Source: Actinomycetota bacterium
GTDB taxonomy: Bacteria; Actinomycetota; Actinomycetes; S36-B12; UBA5976
DNA: 62,245 bases
NCBI GenBank assembly: GCA_947452765.1
Contig: CANGDR010000009.1
Coordinates: 1-62,245, forward strand
Reading direction: 5' to 3'
The first letter of the stretch is position 1. The number at the start of each line of letters is the position of its first letter. The notes beneath the pieces were generated by a model that did not search any database, was not told the origin of the DNA, and saw only the letters and a program-made list of their open reading frames with translations. The position numbers were made by a program, and so were the translations under genes. Of this stretch, positions 26,658 to 35,307 are shown piece by piece.

Positions 26658-28004
26658 TTAAGCCGAATCTTCAGGGTCTTCAGTGGATCCAGATTCAATT
26701 GCCTTATTTAGTTCAGCCATTAAATCGAGATCGCCTTGCGCGATGAATGCGTCGATGTCATCGATATCTTCTCCGCGCGGGAGTAAATCTGGATGCGCCC
26801 AAAGCCCATCACGGACTTCAACACCCTGAGTTTCACTTAAGCGTCCCCAGAGATTTGAAGCTTCGCGCAATCGACGGGGGCGAATTTCTAATCCAATGAG
26901 TCCAGCGAATAATTTTTCAGCTGGTCCACCCGATGCGCGACGACGGCGAAAGACTTCTTCGAGTGCAGCGCTAGCTGGTAGCCGAGAGGCAGCAGCCAAG
27001 GTCACTACATGCGTTACCCAACCCTCGATTAAAGCAAGAAGTAGCTCAATTCGAGCCAGGGCTAACTCTTGTTCTGGAGTCTGGGTTGGTTCGAATAAGT
27101 CGGCGCTCATTAATTCGCCGATACTTTCTGGATTGTTGGGATCAATCTGGGTCATGGCTTGTTCGATTTGAGCGGTATCGATTCGAACACCTCGGGCGTA
27201 GTCACCAATTGCTGCAAGTAGTTGAGATTGAATCCAAGGTGCAGCAGCAAAGAGTCGCTGGTGGGCTAGTTCGCGTAGTGCGATATAAATCCAGGCATCT
27301 TTCTCGTCAACAGAGAGCCCCTTGATAAATGCCGAAACATTGGAGGTAACCAGACCTGAAGTACCAGTGCTGGCTAATGGAATGCCAACATCGGAATTGC
27401 TCAACACTTCTTGCGAGGTTGCGCCCAGGGCTTGTCCGAATTGGGTGCCAAACATAGTGGCTCCCATGGACTTTGCCATTGACATCAGCGGTCCAGCTAT
27501 TGAAGCAAAGTCTGTCGAAGCTAAAGTCTCGCGCAAGTTTGCTGCGACCTCATCCGGCAGCCCCGCCAGAAACTCTTCCGGGATTTCTAAAGTGCCAGGC
27601 ATCCCTTCAGATGGCATTAAGCCAGTCATAGCACTGGACATTCCTTCGGCAACCGGTTCAACGATTACTTTCCAAGATTCAAATGTGCTCTCGAGCCATT
27701 CATTGCGAGTTACTGCAGCGATCGTGTGGCCCGTACTAGGTAGCGCAGTTGCATCATTTAACCAAAGGTCGGCCAAATTTGCGGCAGCACTTATTACTTC
27801 AAGATCAGATTGGCTGGCAGGGGAGTCGCCTGCGGTTGAAATTGCTTGGCGGGCAGCAGTGCGGGCTGAGTCCCAATTCACCGAGCCAGTTTGTCCTTGG
27901 CCACCGTTACGTAACATACGGCCCATGTTTTCGAGCATGTCAGCAAGTTGATTGTTGTCGTCATTACTGTCTCCGCCTGGTGCGAATCCGAAAGGGATGC
28001 TCAT
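26658..28004 (-). CDS. DUF2342 'zinc-dependent metalloprotease' family protein (Rv3195-like)
   Basis: This 448-residue protein carries the DUF2342 core: MGATMFGTQFGQALGATSQEVLSNSDVG, ALRELAHQRLFAAAPW and WVTHVVTLAAASRLPASAALEEVFRRRRASGGPAEKLFAGLIGLEIRPRRLREA. The N-terminus is Gly/Asn/Asp rich. Databases call the family a metalloprotease, but there is no clean HExxH here (RELAHQRL), so peptidase activity is doubtful. The gene precedes the Lon-like PDZ protein divergently, the same neighbours as Rv3195 and Rv3194c. The function is unknown. Confidence 0.85.
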   Translation of the reverse strand: MSIPFGFAPGGDSNDDNNQLADMLENMGRMLRNGGQGQTGSVNWDSARTAARQAISTAGDSPASQSDLEVISAAANLADLWLNDATALPSTGHTIAAVTRNEWLESTFESWKVIVEPVAEGMSSAMTGLMPSEGMPGTLEIPEEFLAGLPDEVAANLRETLASTDFASIAGPLMSMAKSMGATMFGTQFGQALGATSQEVLSNSDVGIPLASTGTSGLVTSNVSAFIKGLSVDEKDAWIYIALRELAHQRLFAAAPWIQSQLLAAIGDYARGVRIDTAQIEQAMTQIDPNNPESIGELMSADLFEPTQTPEQELALARIELLLALIEGWVTHVVTLAAASRLPASAALEEVFRRRRASGGPAEKLFAGLIGLEIRPRRLREASNLWGRLSETQGVEVRDGLWAHPDLLPRGEDIDDIDAFIAQGDLDLMAELNKAIESGSTEDPEDSA

Positions 28005-28170
28005 GATGCCTACTCTGTTTGCCTGATTCCAATATTGCGGTGCAACTCAATTTCTAGGTTATGCCCACATCAGAGTTAGGTTAATCTTTTCGGTTTTAGC
28101 CGTGCGCGAACGCGGCCAACCTGGAAGTCACGTAATCTTGGGTTGGCAATCAATCGAGGAATGGGCTCCA

Positions 28171-29238
28171 ATGCGCTTTCGTTTCAACCCCGGCTTAACG
28201 GGTGCATTAGTAGTTCTTGGGCTGATTGCCTTAGCTATTCCCGTGCCATACGTGATGACCAGTCCAGGGCCAGTTTTTAATACCATTGGCCAACTTCAAG
28301 GAACCGATTTAATCTCGATTTCAGGCGCGCAAACCTACCCAACCACCGGTGAGCTAGACATGACAACTGTGCGGGAGTACGGCGGCCCACAAGAGGGTTT
28401 GTCAGTATTTCAAGCGGTATGGGGCTGGCTGAGCCCGGATCGCCGCGTTGTGCCCCGAGCGGCGTTTTATCCACCAGGCCAGACAGCCGCCGAAAATGCA
28501 GCCCAAAATGCCGAGGCCTTCAGTTCTTCTCAGAGCTATGCAATAGCGGCTGCGATGCACTACTTAAAGTTGCCAGTCATTGAGCAGGTTGTAATTACCA
28601 GCATCGGAGTTGGCACCCCTGCTCAAGACAAGTTACGAGCGGCAGATCACATCACAGCGGTTGACGGAGTTGCTACGCCAAAGCCTGACGATGTAGTCAA
28701 AGCAGTGCGAAGCAAGCCAATTGGAACAACCTTAATGTTTAGTGTCATTCGCGGTGGTGCGCCAATTGTGGTTGCCGTAGTTTCTGGCTCGCGAACCGAT
28801 AACCCTGCGACAACTGAAGATGAATCTAAAATTCCTTACGTAGGTATCGGAGTAGATACGTATTACCAAGCAAGTTTTGATATCGCTTTCGGTGTGCAAG
28901 GAGTCGGAGGACCAAGTGCTGGCACGATGTTTGCAATTGGCATCATCGACAAGCTAACACCTGGCGCATTAACTGGTGGCAAAACAATCGCAGGCACCGG
29001 GACGATTGATCCTGATGGTCAGGTTGGTGAAATTGGTGGAATCGCGCAAAAGTTAATTGGGGCTCGCACTGAGGGCGCAGAATTATTCTTAGCACCACAG
29101 AGTAATTGCAAAGATGTAGTTGGCCACATCCCATCGGGCCTAACAGTCGTTCCGGTTAGTACGTTAACCGAAGCAATGCAAGCCATATCGGACTATAAAG
29201 CAGGGAAAAAGTTAGCAACCTGCACCGCTACTAAATAG
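28171..29238 (+). CDS. Membrane-anchored PDZ plus Lon-type (S16) serine protease (Rv3194c-like)
   Basis: The 355 residues comprise an N-terminal transmembrane helix (LTGALVVLGLIALAIPVPYVM), the YVMTSPGPVFNTIG segment conserved in the family, a PDZ domain (SIGVGTPAQDKLRAADHITAVDG) and a C-terminal Lon protease fold. The catalytic Ser lies in GGPSAGTMF and the Lys in AQKLIGA. The protease faces the outside of the membrane. Substrates in actinobacteria are not established. I start at ATG 28171; the 23 codons upstream look like untranslated leader. The next gene, a rhodanese, follows after 48 bases. Confidence 0.9.
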   Translation: MRFRFNPGLTGALVVLGLIALAIPVPYVMTSPGPVFNTIGQLQGTDLISISGAQTYPTTGELDMTTVREYGGPQEGLSVFQAVWGWLSPDRRVVPRAAFYPPGQTAAENAAQNAEAFSSSQSYAIAAAMHYLKLPVIEQVVITSIGVGTPAQDKLRAADHITAVDGVATPKPDDVVKAVRSKPIGTTLMFSVIRGGAPIVVAVVSGSRTDNPATTEDESKIPYVGIGVDTYYQASFDIAFGVQGVGGPSAGTMFAIGIIDKLTPGALTGGKTIAGTGTIDPDGQVGEIGGIAQKLIGARTEGAELFLAPQSNCKDVVGHIPSGLTVVPVSTLTEAMQAISDYKAGKKLATCTATK

Positions 29239-29286
29239 TGTTGATATTAAATAGACTTCTCGAGTTGGAATCGGATTGGAATAAAC

Positions 29287-29592
29287 ATGGATGAAATATC
29301 AGTATCAGAACTAAACACAGTTTTGCCTAACGTAACAGTGGTTGATGTTAGAGAGTTAGATGAGTACGTTGCAGGTCACGTGCCAAACGCGATTCACATC
29401 CCGCTATCTACAATCCCATTACGATACGAAGAACTTGCAAGAGACGAAAACTTATACATGATTTGCGAAGCTGGCGGTCGTTCCGCGCAAGCCGGTATGT
29501 TTTTAGAGCAACAAGGGTTTAACACCACAAATGTTGTTGGTGGAACCGGTGCTTGGCGAAATGCTGGTTACGAATTAGCCTTCGGTGAATAA
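29287..29592 (+). CDS. Single-domain rhodanese-like protein
   Basis: This 101-residue rhodanese begins with VVDVRELDEYVAGHVPNAIHIPLS and has the active-site loop CEAGGRS, which starts with the catalytic Cys and fits a sulfurtransferase rather than a phosphatase. It is cytoplasmic with no extension. It could move sulfane sulfur for MoeZ-type chemistry, but no partner is adjacent. GGAAT precedes the ATG by eight bases. Confidence 0.92.
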   Translation: MDEISVSELNTVLPNVTVVDVRELDEYVAGHVPNAIHIPLSTIPLRYEELARDENLYMICEAGGRSAQAGMFLEQQGFNTTNVVGGTGAWRNAGYELAFGE

Positions 29593-29604
29593 GTAGTTAG
29601 TTCC

Positions 29605-30120
29605 TTAGTCCGCGAATGTGGCGGCTAAAGATTCGTTAAGTCGTCCGACTAGGTTTGCTGCAACTGCAACTTGTTCCGCGGAGTCGTGGGTTCGATAGCG
29701 AAGCGCATTGAGATTTTCTCCACTTCGAAGCACGGCACTAACAATTCGAACATCGCGGCGATCTGGATGATCGGAAGCAGCCTGTATCAATTCGGAATCA
29801 TTTTCGGCTGGTAAGCCTGATTCGGCTGAAGGCGGCAGCACGATGCGTTCTAGCACCACGACTGCGCCTTGCACATCATCTGGCCAGGCTATGGTCCCAA
29901 GAAGCTCCTCAAGCTCCAAACTGTCCTCAAGCTCCTGCTCCACCGAGGTAAGGGGAAGTTCACTGGATAGCCCAAGCTCTGCAACCAACTCTGGGCTAGC
30001 GGCTATCAGGGCAGCAGTAGGGACTAAGGCAAATAGGCGAGTTGGTTGGTCCCAACCACCCGATGCGACGTGGTCTTCGACCTCGCGGACTAAGGATTCT
30101 AGGTTTACGGCGTAGTCCAT
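29605..30120 (-). CDS. PPA1309 family protein (function unknown)
   Basis: This 171-residue acidic protein has the pattern LVREVEDHVASGGWDQPTRLFALVPT, AGLPAENDSELIQAASDHPDRRDVR and VSAVLRSGENLNALRYR, which matches the actinobacterial PPA1309 family. It lies beside and divergent from the UPF0182 membrane protein, its usual neighbour. No catalytic motif is visible and nothing is known of its role. It converges on the rhodanese gene. Confidence 0.85.
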   Translation of the reverse strand: MDYAVNLESLVREVEDHVASGGWDQPTRLFALVPTAALIAASPELVAELGLSSELPLTSVEQELEDSLELEELLGTIAWPDDVQGAVVVLERIVLPPSAESGLPAENDSELIQAASDHPDRRDVRIVSAVLRSGENLNALRYRTHDSAEQVAVAANLVGRLNESLAATFAD

Positions 30121-30171
30121 AGCCCAATTCTGTCGTATCCAAAGCCAAAATTTTCAACGTAGGCTAAAAGG

Positions 30172-33048
30172 GTGAGTATCCCAAGTTTCAAACGCCCTAA
30201 CCGCAGCCCGCTGGCTATTACTTTGGCTGTCTTGGTGGTGCTGTTTATTGCATTCTCCGCCTTCGCTGGCTTCTATGCAGATTGGCAGTGGTATCGATCC
30301 GTAGGCCGAAGTGATGTGTTCTCAACCCAGATTGTCATTCGTGCTGCACTGTTTTTGAGCTTCACTCTAATTACGGCTGTGAGCGTTTGGGGTGCAGCAA
30401 CTTTGGCGCACCGCGCACGTCCGCTGAACATGCCAGTAACACCGGAAGAATTTGCATTACAGAAATACCGTGAAAGTTTAGATGCTTTCCGAAAAGTACT
30501 CTTTATAGCTGGCCCGGTTATTTTTGGTTTGCTGACAGGATCATCGGCTGCAAGTCAATGGCGAACCTACTTACTTTGGAAAAACTCAACACCATTTAAT
30601 ACCGTTGACCCACAATTTGGTAAAGACATTTCGTTTTATACTTTCCAACTTCCGTTCTATCGCTTCTTCATCGGATTTGCATTTACAATCCTGATCATTT
30701 CCATGATCGTAAATATAGTTGTGCACTACATTTATGGCGGTCTTCGCTCTGGTTTATCGAACTCAACAGATTCCGCCCGACGACACTTGATGTTCTTCTT
30801 AGGAATGTTGGCGCTGCTTAAAGCCATCGCTTACTCGATAGATAAGTATTCACTTGCGACCAAGTCCGATGCATTAATCACGGGATTGAAGTACACAGAT
30901 GTACATGCCATCGTGCCGGCTAAAACAATTCTTAGTTACATTGCTTTAGCTACCGCAATTCTCTTTTTCGTCTCGCTGTTTCGTTCCGGCTGGTCAATGC
31001 CATTCATCGCGTTTGGCGTGATGCTAGGTGCTTCCTTTGTGATCGGTGGCCTCTACCCAACTTTCGTCCAACAAGTTCAGGTAAAGCCATCAGAACTACA
31101 ACGTGAAACCCCCTACATTCAGCGCAATATCGATTCGACAAGAACTGCATACGGTATTAAGAATGTAAAGATTTCTGAATATCAGGCAATAGATAATCCA
31201 TCCCTTGCCACGCTCACCAAGGATTCCGGCACGCTTTCAAATATCCGCCTGCTGGATCCAGCATTAGTTTCACCTACCTTTAGTCAATTGCAACAGATTC
31301 GTGGCTTTTACGCGTTTCCAGAAGCACTCGATGTTGATCGCTACAAACTAAACGGAATCAATCGTGGTGCGGTTATCGCAGTACGCGAAGTGGATTTAAC
31401 AGGCGTAGCTGCAGATCAGCGAAACTGGTTTAACGATCATATGGTTTTCACACACGGTTATGGCGTAGTTGCAGCTTACGAAAATACAGCCAGCACTGAC
31501 GGCTCTCCAAAATTCCTAGAAAGTGATGTTCCGCCTTCAGGTTTATTGAATATTTCTGAGCCACGGGTTTACTTTGGCGAACAGTCACCTGCGTATTCGA
31601 TTGTCGGAGCAAATGCTGGAGCCAAGTCCGTAGAACTTGACTACCCAGATGATAAGAGCGCAAATGGCCAGACGAACAACACTTATAAAGGGTCTGGCGG
31701 TGTTCCTGTAGGAAATATTCTGCAGCGTGCTTTGTTTGCGATGCATTACCAAGAACCAAATATTTTGCTATCGAATCAAATTTCAAGTGCGTCAAAAATC
31801 CTTTACGATCGTGACCCAAAGACTCGCGTGGAGAAAGTCGCACCTTGGTTGACGCTTGATGGAGATCCGTATCCTGCAGTTGTTGATGGCAAAGTGCAAT
31901 GGATTGTAGATGGATTCACAACTTCGAATGAGTATCCATATGCAGCTCGAGTCTCATTGCGCGATGCAACGACTGACTCGGTTAGTGCCCAAGCATCAGG
32001 GTTTCCAATGAACGCTGGAAACATTACTTACATCCGCAACTCTGTCAAAGCAACGGTTGATGCCTACGACGGAACGGTACACATCTATGCCTGGGATGAA
32101 TCAGATCCAGTACTTAAAACTTGGAGCAAAGCATTTCCAGGAGTTGTTGAGGCAAAGTCAGCTATTCCTGCAGGAATTCTTGACCACATTCGATACCCAG
32201 AAGACATGTTTAAGGTCCAGCGCGATGTGTTGGCCAAGTATCACGTAACTGATCCACAAGCTTTTTACTCTGGTCAGGATTTTTGGATTGTGCCAAACGA
32301 TCCAACTAAGCCATTAGTGAAGCAAGCTCAGCCGCCTTATTACTTAACATTGAAGATGCCGGATCAAACTGCTCCGACTTTCTCGTTAACCACTGCATTC
32401 GCGCCGGCAAACCGACAAACTCTGGCTGCATTCATGTCAGTAAATTCAGATAACGGTCCAGACTACGGAACTATGCGCTTACTCCAGTTGCCGCGAAACA
32501 CCACGATTCCTGGACCAACTCAAGTGCAAAACAATTTCGAATCAGACCCAGAAGTTTCTAAACAACTTTCACTACTTCGCAGTGGTGGATCAGATGTCCA
32601 GTTAGGTAACTTACTTTCCCTTCCTGTCGGCGGTGGATTGCTCTACTTTGAACCGGTCTATATTCGTGCCAGTCAAACTGGCGGGTATCCATTACTTCGC
32701 AAGGTTTTGGTTTCATTTGGATCAAAAGTTGCCTTCGAAGATGATTTAGCTACTGCGTTGAGCAAGGTGTTCTCTGGTCAAGCGACGGTTCCTTCGAATC
32801 CAACCGATCCAGCCGCTCCAGCAACTACGCCAACACAAGATTTGGCGACAGCGATTCTGGATGCAAACAAGGCTTATGCAGATGGCGAAGCAGCCTTGGC
32901 AGCAGGGGACTTCGCAGCCTACGGTGCAGCGCAGAAGCGTCTGGCCGCAGCCTTGCAACGCGCTACTGATGCTGGTGGGGTTATCGCAGGAAAGAACCTC
33001 GGTACTAATCCGACTCCAAGTCCAAAGCCATCACCTTCAGCAAGTTAA
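30172..33048 (+). CDS. UPF0182 family large membrane protein (Rv3193c-like)
   Basis: The 958 residues begin with seven hydrophobic helices (to about residue 300, including the GFYADWQWYRSVG loop typical of UPF0182). A large extracytoplasmic domain follows (YIQRNIDSTRTAYGI, RIYFGE-type PRVYFGEQSPAYSIVG, ISSASKILYDRDPKTRVEKVAPWL). It ends in a Pro/Ser/Thr-rich tail. The family is nearly universal in actinobacteria but lacks an assigned function. The GTG start follows AAAAGG. It is the last member here of the block that matches Rv3211-Rv3193c. Confidence 0.93.
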   Translation: MSIPSFKRPNRSPLAITLAVLVVLFIAFSAFAGFYADWQWYRSVGRSDVFSTQIVIRAALFLSFTLITAVSVWGAATLAHRARPLNMPVTPEEFALQKYRESLDAFRKVLFIAGPVIFGLLTGSSAASQWRTYLLWKNSTPFNTVDPQFGKDISFYTFQLPFYRFFIGFAFTILIISMIVNIVVHYIYGGLRSGLSNSTDSARRHLMFFLGMLALLKAIAYSIDKYSLATKSDALITGLKYTDVHAIVPAKTILSYIALATAILFFVSLFRSGWSMPFIAFGVMLGASFVIGGLYPTFVQQVQVKPSELQRETPYIQRNIDSTRTAYGIKNVKISEYQAIDNPSLATLTKDSGTLSNIRLLDPALVSPTFSQLQQIRGFYAFPEALDVDRYKLNGINRGAVIAVREVDLTGVAADQRNWFNDHMVFTHGYGVVAAYENTASTDGSPKFLESDVPPSGLLNISEPRVYFGEQSPAYSIVGANAGAKSVELDYPDDKSANGQTNNTYKGSGGVPVGNILQRALFAMHYQEPNILLSNQISSASKILYDRDPKTRVEKVAPWLTLDGDPYPAVVDGKVQWIVDGFTTSNEYPYAARVSLRDATTDSVSAQASGFPMNAGNITYIRNSVKATVDAYDGTVHIYAWDESDPVLKTWSKAFPGVVEAKSAIPAGILDHIRYPEDMFKVQRDVLAKYHVTDPQAFYSGQDFWIVPNDPTKPLVKQAQPPYYLTLKMPDQTAPTFSLTTAFAPANRQTLAAFMSVNSDNGPDYGTMRLLQLPRNTTIPGPTQVQNNFESDPEVSKQLSLLRSGGSDVQLGNLLSLPVGGGLLYFEPVYIRASQTGGYPLLRKVLVSFGSKVAFEDDLATALSKVFSGQATVPSNPTDPAAPATTPTQDLATAILDANKAYADGEAALAAGDFAAYGAAQKRLAAALQRATDAGGVIAGKNLGTNPTPSPKPSPSAS

Positions 33049-33092
33049 CGATTTGGTTGGGCTGGAATCCTCGCGTATCCTTTAGGAACCGA

Positions 33093-33166
33093 CGCGGGGT
33101 GGAGCAGCTCGGTAGCTCGCTGGGCTCATAACCCAGAGGTCACAGGTTCAAATCCTGTCCCCGCTA
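33093..33166 (+). tRNA. Initiator tRNA-Met (CAT)
   Basis: The 74-base cloverleaf has acceptor arms CGCGGGG/CCCCGCT with an unpaired C1-U72, anticodon loop CTCATAA with anticodon CAT, and three consecutive G-C pairs in the anticodon stem (GGG/CCC). Those two traits mark the initiator tRNA. CCA is not encoded. The 3' end is copied 117 bases downstream, suggesting integration at this gene. Confidence 0.96.
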
Positions 33167-33288
33167 CTAAAAAGAAAAGACACCTTCGGGTGTCTTTTCT
33201 TTTTATCTAAGTAAGTGAGCCAGGATTTGGGAGGAGTAATTTGCGGGTGTAACCGCAAATTAGGACGGTTCCTGTCCCCGCTACTAAA
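33153..33288 (+). repeat. att-like direct repeat of the tRNA-fMet 3' end
   Basis: The 19 bases TCCTGTCCCCGCTACTAAA, which are the 3' part of the tRNA plus flanking bases, occur at 33153-33171 and again at 33270-33288. The second copy is not part of a full tRNA; it is preceded by a ten-base inverted repeat (TAATTTGCGG/CCGCAAATTA). Duplicated tRNA 3' ends are the usual footprint of tyrosine-integrase elements. The second copy would then be an att site, with the intact tRNA rebuilt by the incoming element. Confidence 0.75.
33169..33204. terminator. Intrinsic terminator behind tRNA-fMet
   Basis: A hairpin with a 16-base perfect stem (AAAAAGAAAAGACACC) and a TTCG loop runs into TTTTCTTTTT. The A-run on the other side makes it usable in both directions. 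Confidence 0.92.
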
Positions 33289-33293
33289 GAAAG

Positions 33294-33315
33294 CCCCTAT
33301 TTATAGGGGTTTTTT
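33294..33315 (+). terminator. Intrinsic terminator after the duplicated tRNA end
   Basis: CCCCTA and TAGGGG flank a TTTA loop, followed by TTTTTT; an A/G-rich tract upstream can extend the stem. It lies directly behind the second copy of the tRNA 3' end. Confidence 0.85.
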
Positions 33316-33331
33316 CTTGCCCAAAATTATT

Positions 33332-33351
33332 CGTGCCACACACGTGCCACA
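33332..33351 (+). repeat. Paired CGTGCCACA repeats (possible integrase arm sites)
   Basis: CGTGCCACA occurs at 33332-33340 and 33343-33351, an 11-base period or about one helical turn. It lies 44 bases from the duplicated tRNA end. Short, helically phased direct repeats beside a core site are typical of arm-type sites bound by phage-type tyrosine integrases. No integrase gene is visible in the window. Confidence 0.45.
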
Positions 33352-33400
33352 AGTTGATTGAAAATATTAAGGGTTTCAGCTCTTGAATGTGCTTAAAGAT

Positions 33401-34174
33401 TTACTTCCATTGACTAAACGGCACCGAAGTATAGGTTCCTTCGTAGAAGCGCCATCCCACACCTGATGTAGTAGATGGATCAGGGCCGCAGAAGACTTGC
33501 CGGTACTTCAAGATTGCACTTGATTTGGGAGAGGGAGCATTTGGTGAATACGCAACACTACCGAGGTATATATCTGTATTTCCAAATCCAAGGACAGAGC
33601 CAGATCCACCACCACCACCACCGCTGCCAATTACATTCCACGACAAGTAGTCAGCATCGCGTTGGTCCACAGGTCGGCTGTTTATATTCGGGTCAGCCTT
33701 TGCCCAGTATTCAGCAGACAAATGCGCCTGAGCAAAACTTTCATTGGAATCATTGGCATTGCAAGCCCGCCATCCTGCCGGCAATGAAGTGAAAGTTGCT
33801 GTCACGCCGATGCTCCCAAATCTGGCGGGGTAAGCAATAAATGCATCGTCGCTGGTGCCAAGCACGTCGCACCACAGCCCGTTGTAACTGACCATTGCCT
33901 CGTTCAGGTTTGCAAACGAAGCTGGATCCTGTGACGAATACCAAGTAACGAAATCTGGTGCCCCTGGTTTTAGCTGGGCACAGGCCGCAGCTGGGTCCTC
34001 AAATGACCCGCTTGTGCGACTTGTAACTGTAATCGTTGCCGTGTACCTGACCTTAGGCGAAAAGTTCGTCGCAGTTCCTGCCGAGTTAGCCGGTTGGATG
34101 CCTAGTACCACGAAAGCCAAAACACCTATTGAGGAAACCGCTCCGGCCCCAAGAAAATACTTTTTATTACGCAT
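33401..34174 (-). CDS. Secreted protein of unknown function
   Basis: The 257 residues open with a signal peptide (MRNKKYFLGAGAVSSIGVLAFVVLG, probable cleavage near ANSAG). The mature part has four or more cysteines (AAACAQL, LWCDVLG, WRACNAN, VFCGPDP) that could form disulfides, aromatic-rich segments and a glycine linker (GSGGGGGGSGS). I recognise no family. It opens the region after the att-like repeat, has no operon partner and is probably cargo of the island. Its strand is opposite to the other cargo genes. Confidence 0.7.
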   Translation of the reverse strand: MRNKKYFLGAGAVSSIGVLAFVVLGIQPANSAGTATNFSPKVRYTATITVTSRTSGSFEDPAAACAQLKPGAPDFVTWYSSQDPASFANLNEAMVSYNGLWCDVLGTSDDAFIAYPARFGSIGVTATFTSLPAGWRACNANDSNESFAQAHLSAEYWAKADPNINSRPVDQRDADYLSWNVIGSGGGGGGSGSVLGFGNTDIYLGSVAYSPNAPSPKSSAILKYRQVFCGPDPSTTSGVGWRFYEGTYTSVPFSQWK

Positions 34175-34365
34175 ACGCTCACTCTAAACCGATGGATTTG
34201 CATATTTGCAACGTGACGCTCAAGCTGCTTCGTGACTCCTTCAGGAATCTGCAAATTTGAGCAAGTGCCTGTGAAAGAAATTAGTCATTTTGTCGTATTT
34301 GTCTAACTTGTTCGCAATTCAAATTTTGACGTATTACATTTTAGGAATGGTGTTCTAATGGACAC

Positions 34366-34533
34366 ATGAGCAAGGTTGCAGCAGGATCATTATTTGCCAT
34401 CTTGACGGTAATTACGATTGTGGGTCTGGACCTAGCATTCTTCAGGAACCACACTTTCGAGCGACTAGCAGTCAACATAGGGGTAGTTCTGATCTACTGG
34501 GCGTTCTACTGGCGCTTTTTCAAACGCATATAA
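34366..34533 (+). CDS. Small two-helix membrane protein (55 aa)
   Basis: ATG to TAA encodes 55 residues with two hydrophobic helices (AAGSLFAILTVITIVGLDLAFF and LAVNIGVVLIYWAFYW) separated by RNHTFER and a basic end (RFFKRI). Codon use and topology look like a real small membrane protein. The shape resembles the small integral membrane proteins common in actinobacteria, but I cannot name a family. The ribosome binding site is weak. Confidence 0.6.
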   Translation: MSKVAAGSLFAILTVITIVGLDLAFFRNHTFERLAVNIGVVLIYWAFYWRFFKRI

Positions 34534-34613
34534 ATGGCACTAAATTTGCCGCTGATTTAACTTCTTACGTAACGCAAACACTTTATTGGACGGTTCTCGC
34601 CCATCGTTTCGCC

Positions 34614-34656
34614 AGAGTTATTACATACGGCCAATCAGACTGTATGTAATAACTCT
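34614..34656 (+). promoter_or_regulatory. Perfect 15-base inverted repeat in the leader of the small secreted protein gene
   Basis: AGAGTTATTACATAC and GTATGTAATAACTCT flank a 13-base spacer and end ten bases before the ATG at 34667; the short TAGGA site lies between. There is no T-run, so it is not a terminator. It could be an mRNA hairpin that protects the transcript or gates the ribosome site, or a dimeric operator. Confidence 0.6.
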
Positions 34657-34666
34657 TAGGAAAATT

Positions 34667-35065
34667 ATGAAATTTAGGAAAATTGGGATATCAGCTGCTG
34701 CTGCACTTGTAACCGTAGCGATTGGTGCTACCTCAGCTATTGCAGCAACACCGAGTTACAATTTCACTGCACATAGTTCAGTTGGAACTGTAAAAGGAAA
34801 CATCACTGTTGATGTCTCCAAGCAGCAAATTTGTTACACCATTAAATCCAGCACCGTAAAGAACCTCAAGTCCATTCAGCTTTGGGCTCATTCCCAAAAG
34901 ACCATGAATTTCAAGGCTTCCGCCATTGGATCATCAATGCCAACCTGCGTGAAACTTGCAGATCCAGAAGCACCAACCGATGTAACTGGTTCAACGTCAA
35001 CGGCCTACGTAAAGTTCACTACTAAATCCGGTAAAACCCTTAAGGCTCATCTAAAGAAGGTCTAA
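34667..35065 (+). CDS. Small secreted protein, CHRD-domain-like
   Basis: The 132-residue protein has a clear signal peptide (MKFRKIGISAAAALVTVAIGATSAIAA, cleavage near AIA-ATP). The mature ~105 residues are beta-rich (VGTVKGNITVDVSKQQICYTIKSS, KSIQLWAHSQ), reminiscent of the CHRD domain of extracellular proteins. Two cysteines (QICYT, PTCVKL) could form one disulfide. The start is the ATG 10 bases after the large inverted repeat; an upstream start would include the repeat. The role is unknown. Confidence 0.65.
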   Translation: MKFRKIGISAAAALVTVAIGATSAIAATPSYNFTAHSSVGTVKGNITVDVSKQQICYTIKSSTVKNLKSIQLWAHSQKTMNFKASAIGSSMPTCVKLADPEAPTDVTGSTSTAYVKFTTKSGKTLKAHLKKV

Positions 35066-35072
35066 GCCTAAA

Positions 35073-35158
35073 GTCAAAATCGACTGGAGTTGGAAAACTC
35101 AGAATCTCCAAAAAGCAACTTTTTGTGAATCTGTTTATTTCCGCCAGTCGATTTCGAC
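35073..35158. repeat. 86-base nested palindromic element with 15-base terminal inverted repeats
   Basis: GTCAAAATCGACTGG (35073-35087) and CCAGTCGATTTCGAC (35144-35158) are inverted repeats with one mismatch. Inside are further hairpins (GAGTT/AACTC; CAAAAAG/CTTTTTG). It lies eight bases after the stop of the secreted protein gene. It could be a transcript-end structure, a REP-like unit or a miniature mobile element; no target-site duplication is evident. Confidence 0.6.
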
Positions 35159-35307
35159 ATATTGCGTTAATTCGACACACTCTAGTATGTCCACTTTAGA
35201 TAGTTTTGGAAATTTAAATTTCAATTTCCAAAGGGTTAATTCTCGTTGACCAAGAATTGTATTTAGCATCTTCGTTGCAAATGAGAAACCAAGTTAAGTT
35301 GAAAAGT

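Noticed and set aside
27322-27951. Long open frame (about 209 codons) on the plus strand inside the DUF2342 gene
   Set aside because: It is antisense to a well-supported family protein, has no homologous motif and no ribosome site; it is a by-product of codon bias.
33593-33632. Frameshift or assembly error at the poly-glycine tract of the secreted protein
   Set aside because: The frame continues with consistent composition on both sides; a glycine linker explains it.
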